Both the position numbers and the translations under genes were made by a program. 7,271 nt of DNA from Acidobacteriota bacterium (GTDB taxonomy: Bacteria > Acidobacteriota > Terriglobia > Bryobacterales > Bryobacteraceae): assembly GCA_947466555.1 (NCBI GenBank), contig CANIFK010000256.1, positions 1 through 7,271 of the forward strand, in the 5' to 3' direction. Below, piece by piece: positions 6,270-7,271 of this stretch (positions within the stretch are counted from its first letter, which is position 1; the number at the start of each line of letters is the position of its first letter). The notes under the pieces are model-generated. The model saw nothing but the letters and a program-made list of their open reading frames with translations, had not been told where the DNA came from and ran no database searches.

Positions 6270-7271
6270 TGACCGACGTCGTCATCGTCGGCGCTGGCAT
6301 CGTCGGCGCGGCCTGCGCCTACGAACTCGCCCAAGCCGGCGCCACCGTCGAACTCCTCGACCCCAACATCCCCGGCAGCGGCGCCACCGCCGCCGGCATG
6401 GGCCACCTCGTCGATCTCGATGACGATCTCTCCCGCTACTCCGTTAGCCTCTGGCACGCCCTCGCCCCGCAACTCCCCAAACAGGCCGAATTCTGGAACT
6501 GCGGCACCCTCTGGATCGCCGCCAACGACGCCGAGATGGAGGAGGCCCGCCGCAAACCCGGTGTCGAACTCCTCGACGCGAAGCAGCTCTACGAAGCCGA
6601 ACCCCACCTCCGCCCCGGCCTCGCCGGCGGCGCTGTGGCCAAAGGGGACGCCGTCGTCTACGCCCCCGTCGCCACCCGCTGGCTGCTGGAACAAGCGAAG
6701 GCAAAGGTAACCCGCCGCGCCGTCACCAGCCTCGATGAAATCCAAGCCGGCGCGGTCATCTGCGCCACCGGCGCCATGACCGCCAAGCTCCTCCCCGGCC
6801 TCCCCATCCGGCCCCGCAAAGGCCACCTCGCCATCACCGACCGCTACCCCGGCCTGGTCCGCCACCAACTGGTCGAACTCGGCTACATGACCAGCGCGCA
6901 GGGCGAATCCAACGAATCGGTCGCCTTCAACGTCCAGCCCCGCCCCACCGGCCAACTGCTGATCGGCTCCTCCCGCCAGTACAACGTCGAAACCACGGAA
7001 ATAGACCCGCCCATCCTCGACCGCATGTTGACCCGCGCCTTCGAACTCCTCCCCATCCTCAGCGACTGCAACGTCATCCGCACATGGACCGGCTTCCGCG
7101 CCTCCACGCCCGACAAGCTCCCGCTCATCGGTCACCTAAGGGGCAATCTCTATCTAGCCACCGGCCACGAAGGCCTCGGCGTAACCACGTCATTAGGAAC
7201 CGCAAAAATCCTAGCCGCCGAAATTCTCCGTCGCCCCTCCCCGCTCTCCGCCGCCCCCTACCGCCCGGAGC
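6269..7271 (+). CDS. FAD-dependent D-amino acid oxidoreductase, probable cis-4-hydroxy-D-proline dehydrogenase/oxidase, 3' end outside window
   Basis: The frame is open from ATG 6269 to the window end (334 codons, no stop). It belongs to the DAO/DadA-like family (PF01266). The predicted reaction is oxidation of cis-4-hydroxy-D-proline to delta1-pyrroline-4-hydroxy-2-carboxylate, the substrate of the enzyme at 4495-5394. The N-terminus has the FAD-binding Rossmann motif VVIVGAGIVGAACAYEL, with the GxGxxG glycines at residues 8, 10 and 13, and Asp31 at the end of the second strand. ATAAGMGHLV follows near residue 40. GTLWIAA, the GDAVVYAP segment, RPRKGHLAI and the C-terminal FAD-contact block ATGHEGLGVTTSLGTAKILA are all present, so only a few residues are probably missing. 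It is a single-chain type; no separate alpha or gamma subunit genes lie upstream of it. The start overlaps the epimerase stop (TAATG), with only a weak purine run ahead of it. Glycine oxidase or a general D-amino acid dehydrogenase is the alternative; substrate is assigned by context. Confidence 0.85.
   Translation, partial: MTDVVIVGAGIVGAACAYELAQAGATVELLDPNIPGSGATAAGMGHLVDLDDDLSRYSVSLWHALAPQLPKQAEFWNCGTLWIAANDAEMEEARRKPGVELLDAKQLYEAEPHLRPGLAGGAVAKGDAVVYAPVATRWLLEQAKAKVTRRAVTSLDEIQAGAVICATGAMTAKLLPGLPIRPRKGHLAITDRYPGLVRHQLVELGYMTSAQGESNESVAFNVQPRPTGQLLIGSSRQYNVETTEIDPPILDRMLTRAFELLPILSDCNVIRTWTGFRASTPDKLPLIGHLRGNLYLATGHEGLGVTTSLGTAKILAAEILRRPSPLSAAPYRPE

Noticed and set aside
6155..7135. Long minus-strand open frame of 326 codons
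   Set aside because: It is antisense to the well-supported FAD oxidase and the epimerase end. Its Gly/Ala/Val/Asp/Glu-rich product is typical of a mirror frame of C-ending codons.

Overview
The window reads as a stretch of GC-rich chromosome from the Acidobacteriota, most likely the Bryobacterales/Solibacterales (Candidatus Solibacter, Bryobacter, Paludibaculum). The main pointer is the second gene, whose C-terminal third looks like the 'Solibacter uncharacterized C-terminal domain' (TIGR03437), a secreted-protein module greatly expanded in that lineage. Codon use is strongly C-ending throughout. All genes lie on the + strand. The assignment rests on remembered family patterns, since no search was run.

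Layout. (1) Positions 1-627 are the last 208 codons of a BcsC-type cellulose export protein, the outer-membrane beta-barrel end, so the window opens at the tail of a cellulose synthesis operon. (2) Positions 639-2681 encode a 680-residue secreted protein of unknown function with a TIGR03437 C-terminus. Its ribosome binding site overlaps the bcsC stop codon, so it probably belongs to the cellulose transcription unit. (3) A 71-base gap (2682-2752) is the only real intergenic space and the likely border between two units. (4) Positions 2753-4498 encode an exported DUF885 putative metallopeptidase. (5) Positions 4495-5394, 5391-6269 and 6269-7271 (cut by the window end) encode a DapA-family deaminase, a proline racemase-family epimerase and a DadA-like FAD oxidoreductase. 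These four genes are joined by 4-, 4- and 1-base stop/start overlaps.

How the genes fit together. The last three make up most of the known bacterial trans-4-hydroxy-L-proline pathway. The epimerase gives cis-4-hydroxy-D-proline. The FAD enzyme oxidises this to delta1-pyrroline-4-hydroxy-2-carboxylate. The DapA-family enzyme deaminates that to alpha-ketoglutarate semialdehyde. The last enzyme, a semialdehyde dehydrogenase leading to 2-oxoglutarate, is not in the window and is expected downstream or elsewhere. The DUF885 peptidase at the head of the coupled set suggests that the hydroxyproline comes from peptides, for example from collagen or plant hydroxyproline-rich glycoproteins. That link is inference.

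No RNA genes, CRISPR arrays, insertion sequences or convincing intrinsic terminators were seen. The most interesting points are the peptidase coupled to hydroxyproline catabolism, its HE-x4-H zinc-site spacing, and the lineage-specific secreted protein attached to the cellulose operon.
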